NCBI GenBank assembly: GCA_902520685.1
Contig: CABYPE010000004.1
Span: 1 to 63,315 of the forward strand
Direction: 5' to 3'
From: an uncultured Pelagibacteraceae bacterium
GTDB lineage: Bacteria > Pseudomonadota > Alphaproteobacteria > Pelagibacterales > Pelagibacteraceae
Length of the DNA stretch: 63,315 bases
Under the pieces are notes generated by a model. It saw only the letters and a program-made list of their open reading frames with translations, was not told where the DNA came from and made no database searches. Position numbers and translations under genes: made by a program. This document shows positions 30,784 through 40,817 of the stretch, piece by piece (the stretch's first letter is position 1; each line of letters starts with the position of its first letter).

Positions 30784-31478
30784 ATAAAAAAAAAGTAGAA
30801 AAAAAAAATAATGTAGTTAATTTTCCTTCTAAGTTGACTCCAATTGAAAAAGAAATTGAAGCTATAATTTTTGCAGCAGCTGAACCACTGGATATTGATA
30901 CAATTGAAAGTAAACTTACTAAAAAAGTAAATATTGAAAAACTATTAGAAAAACTTCAATTAGAATATTCTAATAGAGGTATTAATTTAGTTTGTATTTC
31001 TAAAAAATGGTCCTTTAGAACGTCACCAAATTTATCAAATTTAATGAAACAAGAAAAAACAGTTGAAAAAAAATTGTCACGAGCTGCTGTAGAAACTCTT
31101 GCAATCATAGTTTATCATCAGCCTGTAACAAGAGCTGAAATTGAGGAGATTAGAGGAGTGGCTTTTGGAACTAATACGCTTGAAATTTTAATGGAACTGA
31201 ATTGGGTTAAGCCAGGTGGTCGAAAAGATGTTCCTGGTAAACCAATAATGTATGTAACTACCGAGGAGTTTTTAAGTCATTTTAATCTACAAAAGCTCTC
31301 TGACTTGCCAACTGTTGATGAGCTTGGATCTGCAGGATTAATTGACACCTCAAATGTTGATAATGCTATATTTGGAACTGGTAAATTCTATAAAGAAAAG
31401 CAGGATGAAAAAAGAGAGGATATTTATTCAAATATTGATGAAATGTTGAAAAGTACTTTAGATGAAAAAGATAATTAA
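30780..31478 (+). CDS. scpB: Segregation and condensation protein B
   Basis: IEAIIFAAAEPLDIDTIE; ETLAIIVYHQPVTRAEIEEIRGV. Confidence 0.93.
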   Translation: MNKKKVEKKNNVVNFPSKLTPIEKEIEAIIFAAAEPLDIDTIESKLTKKVNIEKLLEKLQLEYSNRGINLVCISKKWSFRTSPNLSNLMKQEKTVEKKLSRAAVETLAIIVYHQPVTRAEIEEIRGVAFGTNTLEILMELNWVKPGGRKDVPGKPIMYVTTEEFLSHFNLQKLSDLPTVDELGSAGLIDTSNVDNAIFGTGKFYKEKQDEKREDIYSNIDEMLKSTLDEKDN

Positions 31479-31524
31479 TAAAAAGTCACTTTTAAAATAT
31501 TTCTAAACAGGTTATAAAGTCTTT

Positions 31525-31725
31525 ATGAGTATAGGAATTTGGCAAATAGCAATTGTTGTTATTTTGGTAGTTTTACTTTTTGGAAGAGGTAAAATTTCTA
31601 GTCTAATGGGTGATGTTGCTAAAGGGATTAAAAGTTTTAAAAAAGGTATGGCATCTGATGTAACAGATGAGTCAGAACCAAAAAATATTTCCGAAAATAA
31701 TCAAGACACTAACAATAAAGATTAA
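31525..31725 (+). CDS. tatA: Sec-independent translocase TatA
   Basis: [40 protein letters not shown]. Confidence 0.95.
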   Translation: MSIGIWQIAIVVILVVLLFGRGKISSLMGDVAKGIKSFKKGMASDVTDESEPKNISENNQDTNNKD

Positions 31726-31730
31726 ATCAC

Positions 31731-31952
31731 ATGCCTACTATTGGTTGGTTTGAGATTTTGATAATTGTTGTATTAGCTATTATTGTGCTGGGTCCTAAAG
31801 ATTTTCCAATTATGCTCAAAAAAGTAGGTTCTTGGATTGGTTCTGCAAAAAAATATATAAATAATATTCAAAATGAAGTTTCTAATATTGATTTAGAGGA
31901 TAATAACATCCATAAAAAAGAGGATAAGAAAGAAGAAAATAAAGATGCTTAA
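31731..31952 (+). CDS. tatB: Sec-independent translocase TatB (short)
   Basis: GWFEILIIVVLAIIVLGPKDFPIMLKKVGSWIG; between tatA and tatC. Confidence 0.85.
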   Translation: MPTIGWFEILIIVVLAIIVLGPKDFPIMLKKVGSWIGSAKKYINNIQNEVSNIDLEDNNIHKKEDKKEENKDA

Positions 31953-32715
31953 AAGGGATCATGAAAGTGGTTTTATTAGTCATTTAGCGGAACTAAGAAA
32001 AAGATTAATTCATAGTTTTATTTTTTTAATATTTTTTTTTATTGGCTGTTATTTTTTTGCAGAACATCTTTATGCCTTTTTAGTTGAACCTTATGCTCAA
32101 GCTGTAAGAAATGATGGAACAGATAGAAGACTTATTTTTACCGCTCTACAAGAAACTTTTTTAACTTATTTAAAGGTGTCTTTTTTTGCAGCTTTTTTTG
32201 TAACTTGTCCCTTTATTCTAATGCAAATTTGGAAATTTATTGCCCCAGGACTTTATAAGCATGAAAAAGTAGCAATTCTTCCGTATTTGATTTTAACTCC
32301 AATTTTATTTTTTTTGGGTGGAATGCTAGTTTATTATTTGATTATGCCACTTGCGATAAAATTTTTTTTATCGTTTGAGAGTTCTGGTTTATCTACAAAT
32401 TTACCTATTCAGCTGGAAGCAAAAGTTAATGAATATTTATCGTTGGTAATGAAATTGATATTTGCATTTGGAATAAGTTTTCAGTTGCCAGTAGTTTTAA
32501 GCTTATTAGCTAGAGTAGGCATAGTGGATTCTAATTTTTTAAAGACTAGAAGAAAGTATGTTGTGGTAATAATCTTTGCAGCAGCAGCATTATTAACACC
32601 TCCTGATCCTATTACTCAAATTGGATTAGCAGTTCCTCTATTAATTCTGTATGAATTATCTATTTTTTCTGTAAAATTTATCGAAAACAAAGAATTAAAA
32701 AAAGACAATGCATAA
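31945..32715 (+). CDS. tatC: Sec-independent translocase TatC
   Basis: FISHLAELRKRLIHS; ALQETFLTYLKVSFFAAFFVTCPFILMQIWKFIAPGLYKHEK; LTPPDPITQ. Confidence 0.97.
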   Translation: MLKRDHESGFISHLAELRKRLIHSFIFLIFFFIGCYFFAEHLYAFLVEPYAQAVRNDGTDRRLIFTALQETFLTYLKVSFFAAFFVTCPFILMQIWKFIAPGLYKHEKVAILPYLILTPILFFLGGMLVYYLIMPLAIKFFLSFESSGLSTNLPIQLEAKVNEYLSLVMKLIFAFGISFQLPVVLSLLARVGIVDSNFLKTRRKYVVVIIFAAAALLTPPDPITQIGLAVPLLILYELSIFSVKFIENKELKKDNA

Positions 32716-33967
32716 TATTAAAGAAATACGTAAAGATTTTGATCATTTTAAAAATCAATTAAAGAGTCGGAATATCGATGTTGAAGTAGATAATTTAAAA
32801 GATTTAGATAAGAAAAATAGGTTACTTATTCAAAAAAAAGAAAATCTAGAGAGTGAAAAAAAAGATATTTCAAAAAAAAAAGATGAAAGTTTATTTAAAA
32901 GATCTAAGGAGATATCAAAAGAACTAGACTCTGTATTAAATGAACAAAAACAAATTAAGTTAGATTTAGATACAATTTTATCCAGCATTCCTAATATACC
33001 CCATAAAGATGTTCCCAATGGAATAGACGAAAATGATAATAGCGAAATTTCTAAATCAGGCAAAGTTCCAATTTTTGATTTCAAACCTAAGACACATTAT
33101 GAATTAGGTGAAAATCTTAAGATGCTTGATTTTGATCTTGCAACAAAAACTACTGGTTCAAGATTTGTATTTGTTAAGAATAAATTAGCATTATTAGAAA
33201 GAGCTTTATCAAATTACATGTTAGATAAACATATTATAAAAAATGGTTACAGTGAAATTTCACCACCTCTAATAGCAACTGAAAACACCATGTATGGTAC
33301 CGGGCAATTACCTAAATTCGAAAATGATCAATTTGAGATAAAATTTGATGATAAATCTGAAAGAAAATTTTTAATTCCTACTGCGGAAGTTATTTTAACA
33401 AACATAGTAAAAGACAAGATTGTAGATTTTAAAGAATTACCAATGCGATTTGTTGCTTCAACACCTTGTTTTAGAAAAGAAGCTGGTAGCTATGGAAAAG
33501 ATACAAAAGGAATGATCAGACAGCACCAGTTTTATAAAGTTGAAATGGTAAGTGTTGTTGAAAAGGATGAATGTTTAAATGAGCTTGAGAGAATGACTAA
33601 TTGTGCAACAGAAATTCTAGATGATCTAGGTTTGCCCTATAGGAAAGTTATTTTATGTAGTGGGGATATGGGTTTTAGTGCTGAAAAAACTTATGATATT
33701 GAGGTTTGGTTGCCTTCTGAAAATAAATATCGAGAAATTTCTTCATGCTCATCCTGCTCGACATTCCAAGCTGTAAGAATGAAAACAAGATATAAAAATC
33801 AAAAAAAAGAGATAAATTACGTAGGAACTTTAAATGGCAGTGGTTTAGCTATTGGTAGAACTTTAATAGCAGTAATGGAAAATTATCAACAAAGTGACGG
33901 ATCGATCATCATCCCAGAAATATTAAGACCATACATGAACGATTTAGAAAAGATTTCATTGAATTAA
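32708..33967 (+). CDS. serS: Serine--tRNA ligase
   Basis: N-terminal coiled coil; TGSRFVF; GTGQLPKF; FRKEAGSYGKDTKGMIRQHQF; LNGSGLAIGRTLIAVMENYQ. Confidence 0.97.
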   Translation: MHNIKEIRKDFDHFKNQLKSRNIDVEVDNLKDLDKKNRLLIQKKENLESEKKDISKKKDESLFKRSKEISKELDSVLNEQKQIKLDLDTILSSIPNIPHKDVPNGIDENDNSEISKSGKVPIFDFKPKTHYELGENLKMLDFDLATKTTGSRFVFVKNKLALLERALSNYMLDKHIIKNGYSEISPPLIATENTMYGTGQLPKFENDQFEIKFDDKSERKFLIPTAEVILTNIVKDKIVDFKELPMRFVASTPCFRKEAGSYGKDTKGMIRQHQFYKVEMVSVVEKDECLNELERMTNCATEILDDLGLPYRKVILCSGDMGFSAEKTYDIEVWLPSENKYREISSCSSCSTFQAVRMKTRYKNQKKEINYVGTLNGSGLAIGRTLIAVMENYQQSDGSIIIPEILRPYMNDLEKISLN

Positions 33968-34021
33968 AGTTGTTTTACTTTCTTAAGTAGTATAAATATT
34001 CTTTTTATATAAAGGAGTTTT

Positions 34022-34309
34022 ATGGAAGGTTCAGGAATAGGTCAGTTTATCCCATTAATTTTAATTTTTGTAATTTTTTATTTTTTTCTTATAAGACCTC
34101 AGCAAAAGAAAGTTAAAGAACACAAAGCTATGGTTGAAGGTTTAAAAAGAGGGGACAAAGTAATTACATCTGGTGGTATTACAGGTACAGTTGAAAGAAT
34201 AATTGATAATGACAAAGTTGAAGTTGAAATAGCTGAAAACATTAAAGTCGAAATTGTTAAGGCAACTGGAATTCAGGGTTTATTAAACTCTACAGAAGTA
34301 AAAAAATAA
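34022..34309 (+). CDS. yajC: Preprotein translocase subunit YajC
   Basis: FYFFLIRPQQKKVKEHKAMVEGLKRGDKVITSGGITGTV. Confidence 0.96.
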   Translation: MEGSGIGQFIPLILIFVIFYFFLIRPQQKKVKEHKAMVEGLKRGDKVITSGGITGTVERIIDNDKVEVEIAENIKVEIVKATGIQGLLNSTEVKK

Positions 34310-34326
34310 TCTGATTAATTAAGGGA

Positions 34327-35883
34327 ATGTTATATTTTTCTAAGTTAAGAATAATATTCATTTCAATAATTTGTTTATTTTTTATTATAATTGCATCAAA
34401 TAATCTCCTAACTCCAAATAATAAGTTTATTGATAAAAAGATTAATCTTGGTTTAGATTTACAAGGTGGATCTTATCTTTTGCTAGAAATAGATAATTCA
34501 CCAGTAATTGAACAAAAACTTCAAAATATATCAACTTTAATTAGAACTTATTTTAAGGAAAAAGGTATTCGAATTGGGAACTTAAATTTAACAAATAACA
34601 AAATAAGATTTTCTGTTAACGAAGAATTTAAACAGAAAGTTATTGATGAATTTCAAAATGAAAATAGTGATATAAATCCTTATTATCCAAGATTTAAGTC
34701 TCATCAATTAAATATAACAGATAAAGGTAATCAGTTAGAGCTGAATTTTTCTAAACAAGGGATTGTTGAGTTAAAAACTTCATCTCAAGACCAAGCTTTA
34801 GAAATAGTTAGAAGAAGAATTGATGAAATTGGTACAAACGAACCAAACATTCTTAAAAGAGGCAATGATCGTATTTTAGTAGAGTTACCTGGTTTAGATG
34901 ATCCGATGAGAATTAAATCTTTATTAGGTAAAACTGCAAATCTAACTTTCCGTTTTGTGTCAAATGATGATCAAGATTCTTTTGGTGTAGAAAAAATTCA
35001 ATATGAAGATGGATCGAATGAAGACTTTGTTAGTAAAAGAATTATTTTGAGTGGTGACAATCTATTAGATGCTCAACCAAGAATGAATAATCAAACCAAT
35101 GAAACTGTTGTATCATTTACATTAGACAGAGTAGGCGCAAAAAGATTTGGAAAAGCAACATCTTCAAATATCGGAAGACAATTAGCAATTATTTTGGATG
35201 GAAAAATTATTAGTGCTCCAGTTATTAGAGACACTATTGCAAGTGGTAGTGGTCAAATAAGTGGAGGGTTCACATTTCAATCTGCAACAGATTTAGCTTT
35301 ACTTTTAAGATCTGGTGCATTGCCAGCACCCCTGAATATCATTGAAGAGAGAACTGTTGGTCCAGATTTAGGCCAAGATTCTATTGATGCAGGAATGATT
35401 GCCTTAGCTATTGGTTTTATACTTGTTATAATTTATATGTTTATAAAATATAAAATATTTGGTTTAATTACGAATATTACCCTCGTAGCCAATCTTTTAA
35501 TTCTTATAGGTATCCTAACTCTTTTTGAAGCTACATTAACATTACCAGGTATAGCTGGAATTATCCTAACTGTAGGAATGGCTGTTGATGCGAATGTTCT
35601 AATATTTGAGAGAATTAAAGAAGAACTCAAAAATGAAAAAAATAATATTATTGCTTTTGATAGTGGATATACTAAATCGAGAACTGCAATTTTAGATGCT
35701 AACATAACTACATTATTAGCAGCTACAATTCTTTTTTTTATGGGATCAGGGCCTATAAAAGGTTTTTCAGTTACTTTAGGTGTCGGAATTTTCACAACAT
35801 TATTCTCTGTTTATTTTATAGCAAGATTATTTACAGCGATTTATGTTTCTAAAAATAGAGATAAAGAGGCTTTAATTTTATGA
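34327..35883 (+). CDS. secD: Protein translocase subunit SecD
   Basis: LGLDLQGGSYLLLEID; VGMAVDANVLIFERIKEE; followed by secF. Confidence 0.97.
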   Translation: MLYFSKLRIIFISIICLFFIIIASNNLLTPNNKFIDKKINLGLDLQGGSYLLLEIDNSPVIEQKLQNISTLIRTYFKEKGIRIGNLNLTNNKIRFSVNEEFKQKVIDEFQNENSDINPYYPRFKSHQLNITDKGNQLELNFSKQGIVELKTSSQDQALEIVRRRIDEIGTNEPNILKRGNDRILVELPGLDDPMRIKSLLGKTANLTFRFVSNDDQDSFGVEKIQYEDGSNEDFVSKRIILSGDNLLDAQPRMNNQTNETVVSFTLDRVGAKRFGKATSSNIGRQLAIILDGKIISAPVIRDTIASGSGQISGGFTFQSATDLALLLRSGALPAPLNIIEERTVGPDLGQDSIDAGMIALAIGFILVIIYMFIKYKIFGLITNITLVANLLILIGILTLFEATLTLPGIAGIILTVGMAVDANVLIFERIKEELKNEKNNIIAFDSGYTKSRTAILDANITTLLAATILFFMGSGPIKGFSVTLGVGIFTTLFSVYFIARLFTAIYVSKNRDKEALIL

Positions 35884-36767
35884 TTAAATTCAATAAATTT
35901 TATACACAATTTAATATCGTATCTTTAATTTTGGTAATTGTTTCGCTAGTTTTTCTTACCTTTAAAGGTTTAAATTTTGGTATTGATTTTAAAGGAGGGA
36001 CTTTAATTGAGTTAAGATCTACAGATGACAAAATAAACGTATCTAGCTTAAGGGATAATCTAAATCAAATAGATCTTGGTGATGTATCGGTTAAAAAATT
36101 TGGAAATGATCAAGATTATCTAATCAAATTTGAAAATAAAGATAATAAAAAAGATATAATTGATGAAATAAAATCTAATTTAGACAAGTCTTTTGGAAAT
36201 AACTTTGATTTTAGAAGAGTTGAAAATGTTGGACCCAAAGTAAGTGCGGAATTATTAAGATCAGGAATTATAGCTATTAGTGTTTCATTAGCTATCATGT
36301 TAATTTATATTTGGATTAGATTTGAATGGCAATTTAGCCTAGGTGCGATTGTTGCATTATTTCATGATGTTATAATTACTCTAGGTCTATTTTCATTATT
36401 AAATTTGGAAATTAACTTATCAATTATTGCAGCTGTTTTAACAATAGTAGGTTACTCAATGAACGATACAGTTGTTATATTTGATAGAGTTAGAGAAAAT
36501 TTAAAAAAATATTCTGATATTAAAATTTATGAATTAACAAACATTTCTATCAATGAAACATTATCAAGAACCTTGATTACTTCTGTAACAACTCTATTAG
36601 CATTATTCTCTATATTTTTTTTTGGTGGAGAAATACTTAAAGGTTTTTCTCTTGCAATGATCTTTGGAGTAGTTTTTGGAACTTATTCCTCTATATACAT
36701 TGCTAATACAATTTTAGTAAGGCTAAATGTTTCGCAAAAAACAATTTTAAAAGAAGATAAAGATTAA
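35880..36767 (+). CDS. secF: Protein translocase subunit SecF
   Basis: GLNFGIDFKGGTLIELR; GYSMNDTVVIFDRVREN. Confidence 0.97.
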   Translation: MIKFNKFYTQFNIVSLILVIVSLVFLTFKGLNFGIDFKGGTLIELRSTDDKINVSSLRDNLNQIDLGDVSVKKFGNDQDYLIKFENKDNKKDIIDEIKSNLDKSFGNNFDFRRVENVGPKVSAELLRSGIIAISVSLAIMLIYIWIRFEWQFSLGAIVALFHDVIITLGLFSLLNLEINLSIIAAVLTIVGYSMNDTVVIFDRVRENLKKYSDIKIYELTNISINETLSRTLITSVTTLLALFSIFFFGGEILKGFSLAMIFGVVFGTYSSIYIANTILVRLNVSQKTILKEDKD

Positions 36768-37366
36768 TATAAGTTTTGAGCTGCTACCATTGAAAGTAAC
36801 ATAGGTAGAGATAATAAAGTATTTGTTCTCGAAAACAACATTGCTGTTTTTGCTGATTTAGCTTTTAGATCTGGGTCACAATCAACAATACCCAAAGCTT
36901 TTTTTTGGTTAGGCCAAATTACAAACCAAACATTAAATGCCATAATTACTCCTAGCCACATACCAATTCCTATCGCTGTGTGTTTTGGTACACCTGAACT
37001 AATACTTAGTGTCATTGCATCATGAAGGTATCCATTTAACCAAGCAAGAATAAGTCCTGATAAAATTGTAAGTGCTGCTGCCCATCTGAAGTAAAAAAGT
37101 GCTGCAGGAGCTATTACTTTGCCAATAGCTGGTTTTTGCTCGTCAGGAATTTTTGCCATGTTTGGAATTTGAACAAAGTTAAAGTACCAGAGCAATCCTA
37201 TCCACATTATAGCAACTACAACATGTGCAAATCTAGTTATCCAGCTCCAAAAAGATCTATCAAAACTAAAACCATCGTTTTGATAAAATAAGCCAAGAAA
37301 TATGATTATAGCCAACAATAAAGAAGCATGAATTGTTTTAGAAAGTGATGAAAGCAAATTGCTCAT
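36764..37366 (-). CDS. Urate hydroxylase PuuD-like membrane-domain protein (no cytochrome c domain)
   Basis: FWSWITRFAHVVVAIMWIGLLWYFNFVQIPNMAKI; MWLGVIMAFNVWFVIWPNQKKALG. Confidence 0.7.
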   Translation of the reverse strand: MSNLLSSLSKTIHASLLLAIIIFLGLFYQNDGFSFDRSFWSWITRFAHVVVAIMWIGLLWYFNFVQIPNMAKIPDEQKPAIGKVIAPAALFYFRWAAALTILSGLILAWLNGYLHDAMTLSISSGVPKHTAIGIGMWLGVIMAFNVWFVIWPNQKKALGIVDCDPDLKAKSAKTAMLFSRTNTLLSLPMLLSMVAAQNLY

Positions 37367-37410
37367 AACTATTATTGTATACTATTTAAAGCTTAATAAA
37401 AAATTTTTTT

Positions 37411-40266
37411 TTATTTTAAAAGAGATTTTAAAAATTTTCCCGTATAACTGCTGTCAATTTTACAAATTTCTTCTGGTTTTCCCTCTGCGATAATTTTTCC
37501 ACCTTTCACACCACCCTCTGGACCCATATCAACAATATAATCTGCTGTTTTAATAACATCTAAATTATGCTCAATGACTACAACAGTATTTCCTAAAGCT
37601 ACAAAAGTATGAAGTATTTCAAGTAATTTTTTAATATCATGCTGATGTAAACCAGTTGTTGGTTCATCTAGTATATACATTGTTCGTCCGGTAGATCTTT
37701 TAGATAATTCTTTAGCTAATTTAATTCTTTGAGCTTCACCTCCAGACAAAGTGGTAGCTTGTTGTCCTATCTTTATATATCCTAATCCAACTTTTTTCAA
37801 TGTTAAAAGCTTAGATTTAATATTAGATATATTTTCAAAATAATCACAACCTTCATCAACAGTCATATCAAGTACATCTGCAATACTTTTATCTTTAAAT
37901 TTAATTTCTAGAGTTTCACGATTATATCTTGTGCCTTTACACTCATCACATTGGATATAAACGTCAGGCAAGAAATGCATTTCATAAGTTATAACACCAT
38001 CTCCTTCACAAGCTTCACATCTTCCACCTTTTACATTAAATGAAAACCTTCCTGGCTTATAACCTCTAGTTTTTGATTCTGGTAATGCAGTAAACCAATC
38101 TCTTATTGGACCAAATGCACCAGTATAAGTAGCTGGGTTTGATCTTGGAGTTCTCCCAATGGGTGACTGGTCTATATCAATAATTTTATCTACTAATTCT
38201 GTTCCTTTGAAACCCTTAAAAGGTTTTGGAATTTTACGAGATTTGTTGTTGTTTAAAGTTAAATTTAGAGCATTATAAAGTGTTTGTAGGATGAGTGTTG
38301 ATTTGCCAGAACCAGACACCCCTGTAACACAAGTTAAGCTTCCAAGTGGTATTTTTAAATTTACGTTATCTAAATTATTTCCAGTCGCTCCAGTAATTTC
38401 TAAAAACCTTCCATTTTTTGCTAGTCTTCTTTTTGATGGAACATTAATTTTTAGTCTATTAGATAAATACTTTCCTGTAATACTATCTTTATTATCACAA
38501 ATTTCCTTAAAAGTTCCTTGAACTATAACTTCGCCTCCTTTGTTTCCTGCTTCTGGTCCAAGATCAATTATATGATCGGCATTTTCCATTGTCTCAGTAT
38601 CATGCTCTACTACAATTACTGTGTTACCCAAATCCCTCAATCTTTTAAGAGCACTAATTAATTTAACATTATCTTTTTGATGAAGTCCTATAGAAGGCTC
38701 ATCAAGAACATATAGGACACCTGTTAAACCTGATCCAATTTGAGAAGCTAACCTTATTCTTTGAGCTTCACCACCAGATAAAGTTCCAGATTCTCTTGAT
38801 AAAGTTAAATAATCCAAACCTACATTTAATAAAAAATTTAGTCTTTCATTAATTTCTTTTAAAATATGTTCAGCAATTTTAATTTGTCTTTTATCTAAAT
38901 TTTTGACTAAATTTTTGAACCAATCAGCTGCATCAAGAATAGATTTTTCAGCAACTTCACTTATATGAAGTCCATCAATTTTGACACATAAAGCTTCATC
39001 TTTGAGTCTGTAACCATTACATCTTTCACATTTTGTATCTGATTGGTATTGTGCAATTTCCTCTCTTTTCCAATCACTATCAGTTTCTAAATATCTTCTT
39101 TCAAGATTATTAATTACTCCTTCAAAAGTTTTTTTATGAGAATATTTTTCATAACCATCATCATATGTAAATTTAATTTCTTCATTATCAGAACCATAAA
39201 GAATTATATCCTTAATTTTTTTTGATAATTTGTTCCACCTATCTTCAAGAGAAAAATTGTAGTGTTTAGCTAAAGAAGATAATGTTTGTGCGTAATATAG
39301 TGTGGTAGTTTTAGACCATGGTTCTATTGCACCATCAGCAATACTTTTTTTTTCGTTAGGAATTACTAAATTTGGATCAACATTTAATTTTATCCCTATA
39401 CCCTCACATTCTTCACAAGCTCCAAAAGGACTATTAAAAGAAAAAAGTCTTGGTTCAATTTCTTCAATTGTGAAGCCACTTTCTGGGCATGCAAATTTTG
39501 TAGAGAAAATCAATTTTTGAATTTTTCTAAATTTTTTTGGCAATGTTTCATCTTCATATTCAACAAATATTAAACCATTTGCTAAATTGACTGCAGTCTC
39601 TATACTTTCAGCTAATCTATTTCCTAAAGAAGAATTTAGAATAATTCTATCAACTAAGATTGAAATATCATGTTTTACCTTTTTATTAAGCTCAGGTGCA
39701 TTTTCAATTTCATATAATTTTTCGTCAATTTTAATTTTTCTAAAACCTCTTTTTTTAAAATTTAAAATTTCTTTTTTGTATTCACCTTTTCTGCCTCTTA
39801 CAACAGGTGCATATAAATATATTGTTGATTTTTTTGGTAATTCTTTAATCTTATCTACAATTTGAGTAATTGTTTGTGATGTAATTGGTTTTCCTGTAAA
39901 AGGTGAAAAAGGTATACCAGCTCTGGCGTATAAGACTCTCATATAATCATATACTTCTGTTACTGTGGCAACAGTTGATCTTGGGTTTTTTGATGTATTT
40001 TTTTGTTCTATTGAAATAGCTGGACTAAGACCTTCTATAAGGTCAACATTCGGTTTTTTCATTTTATCTAAGAATTGTCTTGCATATGCTGATAAACTCT
40101 CAACATATCTTCTTTGCCCCTCAGCATAAACTGTATCAAAAGCTAAAGAAGATTTTCCAGACCCTGATAAGCCAGTGATGACTACAAATTTATCTTTTGG
40201 TATCTCAAGAGAAACATTTTTTAAATTATGCTCTTTAGCACCCTTAATAACTATCTTTTTAATCAT
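37411..40266 (-). CDS. uvrA: Excinuclease ABC subunit A
   Basis: [37 protein letters not shown]; two ABC cassettes; [16 protein letters not shown]. Confidence 0.98.
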   Translation of the reverse strand: MIKKIVIKGAKEHNLKNVSLEIPKDKFVVITGLSGSGKSSLAFDTVYAEGQRRYVESLSAYARQFLDKMKKPNVDLIEGLSPAISIEQKNTSKNPRSTVATVTEVYDYMRVLYARAGIPFSPFTGKPITSQTITQIVDKIKELPKKSTIYLYAPVVRGRKGEYKKEILNFKKRGFRKIKIDEKLYEIENAPELNKKVKHDISILVDRIILNSSLGNRLAESIETAVNLANGLIFVEYEDETLPKKFRKIQKLIFSTKFACPESGFTIEEIEPRLFSFNSPFGACEECEGIGIKLNVDPNLVIPNEKKSIADGAIEPWSKTTTLYYAQTLSSLAKHYNFSLEDRWNKLSKKIKDIILYGSDNEEIKFTYDDGYEKYSHKKTFEGVINNLERRYLETDSDWKREEIAQYQSDTKCERCNGYRLKDEALCVKIDGLHISEVAEKSILDAADWFKNLVKNLDKRQIKIAEHILKEINERLNFLLNVGLDYLTLSRESGTLSGGEAQRIRLASQIGSGLTGVLYVLDEPSIGLHQKDNVKLISALKRLRDLGNTVIVVEHDTETMENADHIIDLGPEAGNKGGEVIVQGTFKEICDNKDSITGKYLSNRLKINVPSKRRLAKNGRFLEITGATGNNLDNVNLKIPLGSLTCVTGVSGSGKSTLILQTLYNALNLTLNNNKSRKIPKPFKGFKGTELVDKIIDIDQSPIGRTPRSNPATYTGAFGPIRDWFTALPESKTRGYKPGRFSFNVKGGRCEACEGDGVITYEMHFLPDVYIQCDECKGTRYNRETLEIKFKDKSIADVLDMTVDEGCDYFENISNIKSKLLTLKKVGLGYIKIGQQATTLSGGEAQRIKLAKELSKRSTGRTMYILDEPTTGLHQHDIKKLLEILHTFVALGNTVVVIEHNLDVIKTADYIVDMGPEGGVKGGKIIAEGKPEEICKIDSSYTGKFLKSLLK

Positions 40267-40356
40267 AAATTTTCTTGCTATGGATTAATATAATTAATAT
40301 TCAGAGCAATATGTGGTATAAATTTAAATTAATTAACAATCAAATTTTAAAATATT

Positions 40357-40812
40357 ATGGCTGGAAGTTTAAATAAAGTTCTTTTAATAGGTCGATTAGG
40401 CGCAGATCCTGAGATCAAACAAATGGTAAATGGCAAAAGTGTTGCTAGACTTAGCCTTGCAACAAGCCAATCTTGGAAAGATAAAAACACAGGTGAAAAA
40501 AAAGAAAAAACAGAATGGCATCGAATTGTTGTATTTAATGAAGGCTTGGTAAATGTTGTTCAGCAATATTTGAAAAAAGGTGCTCAAATTTATGTAGAAG
40601 GACAACTTACTACTAGAAAATGGAAAGATGAACAATCTGGTCAAGACAAGTATTCAACTGAAATAGTTATTCAAGGTTATAATTCCTCTCTTACAATGTT
40701 AGGTGGTGGAAATTCAGGAGGTGGCATACAATATGATAATAACCAATCTTCAAATGCGCCTGATGATACTTCTCAAGTATCAAATGACATGGATGATGAA
40801 ATTCCATTTTAA
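40357..40812 (+). CDS. ssb: Single-stranded DNA-binding protein
   Basis: [17 protein letters not shown]...; acidic C-terminal tip DMDDEIPF. Confidence 0.97.
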   Translation: MAGSLNKVLLIGRLGADPEIKQMVNGKSVARLSLATSQSWKDKNTGEKKEKTEWHRIVVFNEGLVNVVQQYLKKGAQIYVEGQLTTRKWKDEQSGQDKYSTEIVIQGYNSSLTMLGGGNSGGGIQYDNNQSSNAPDDTSQVSNDMDDEIPF

Positions 40813-40817
40813 TTTTC

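Noticed and set aside
33968-34021. Missing surE/pcm/M23 genes between serS and yajC as an island breakpoint
   Set aside because: These genes are found there in some alphaproteobacteria, but absence within one window does not show loss or rearrangement.
38291-39865. Plus-strand ORFs opposite uvrA (38291-38521, 39302-39520, 39587-39865)
   Set aside because: Antisense shadow ORFs in a conserved gene; no motifs.
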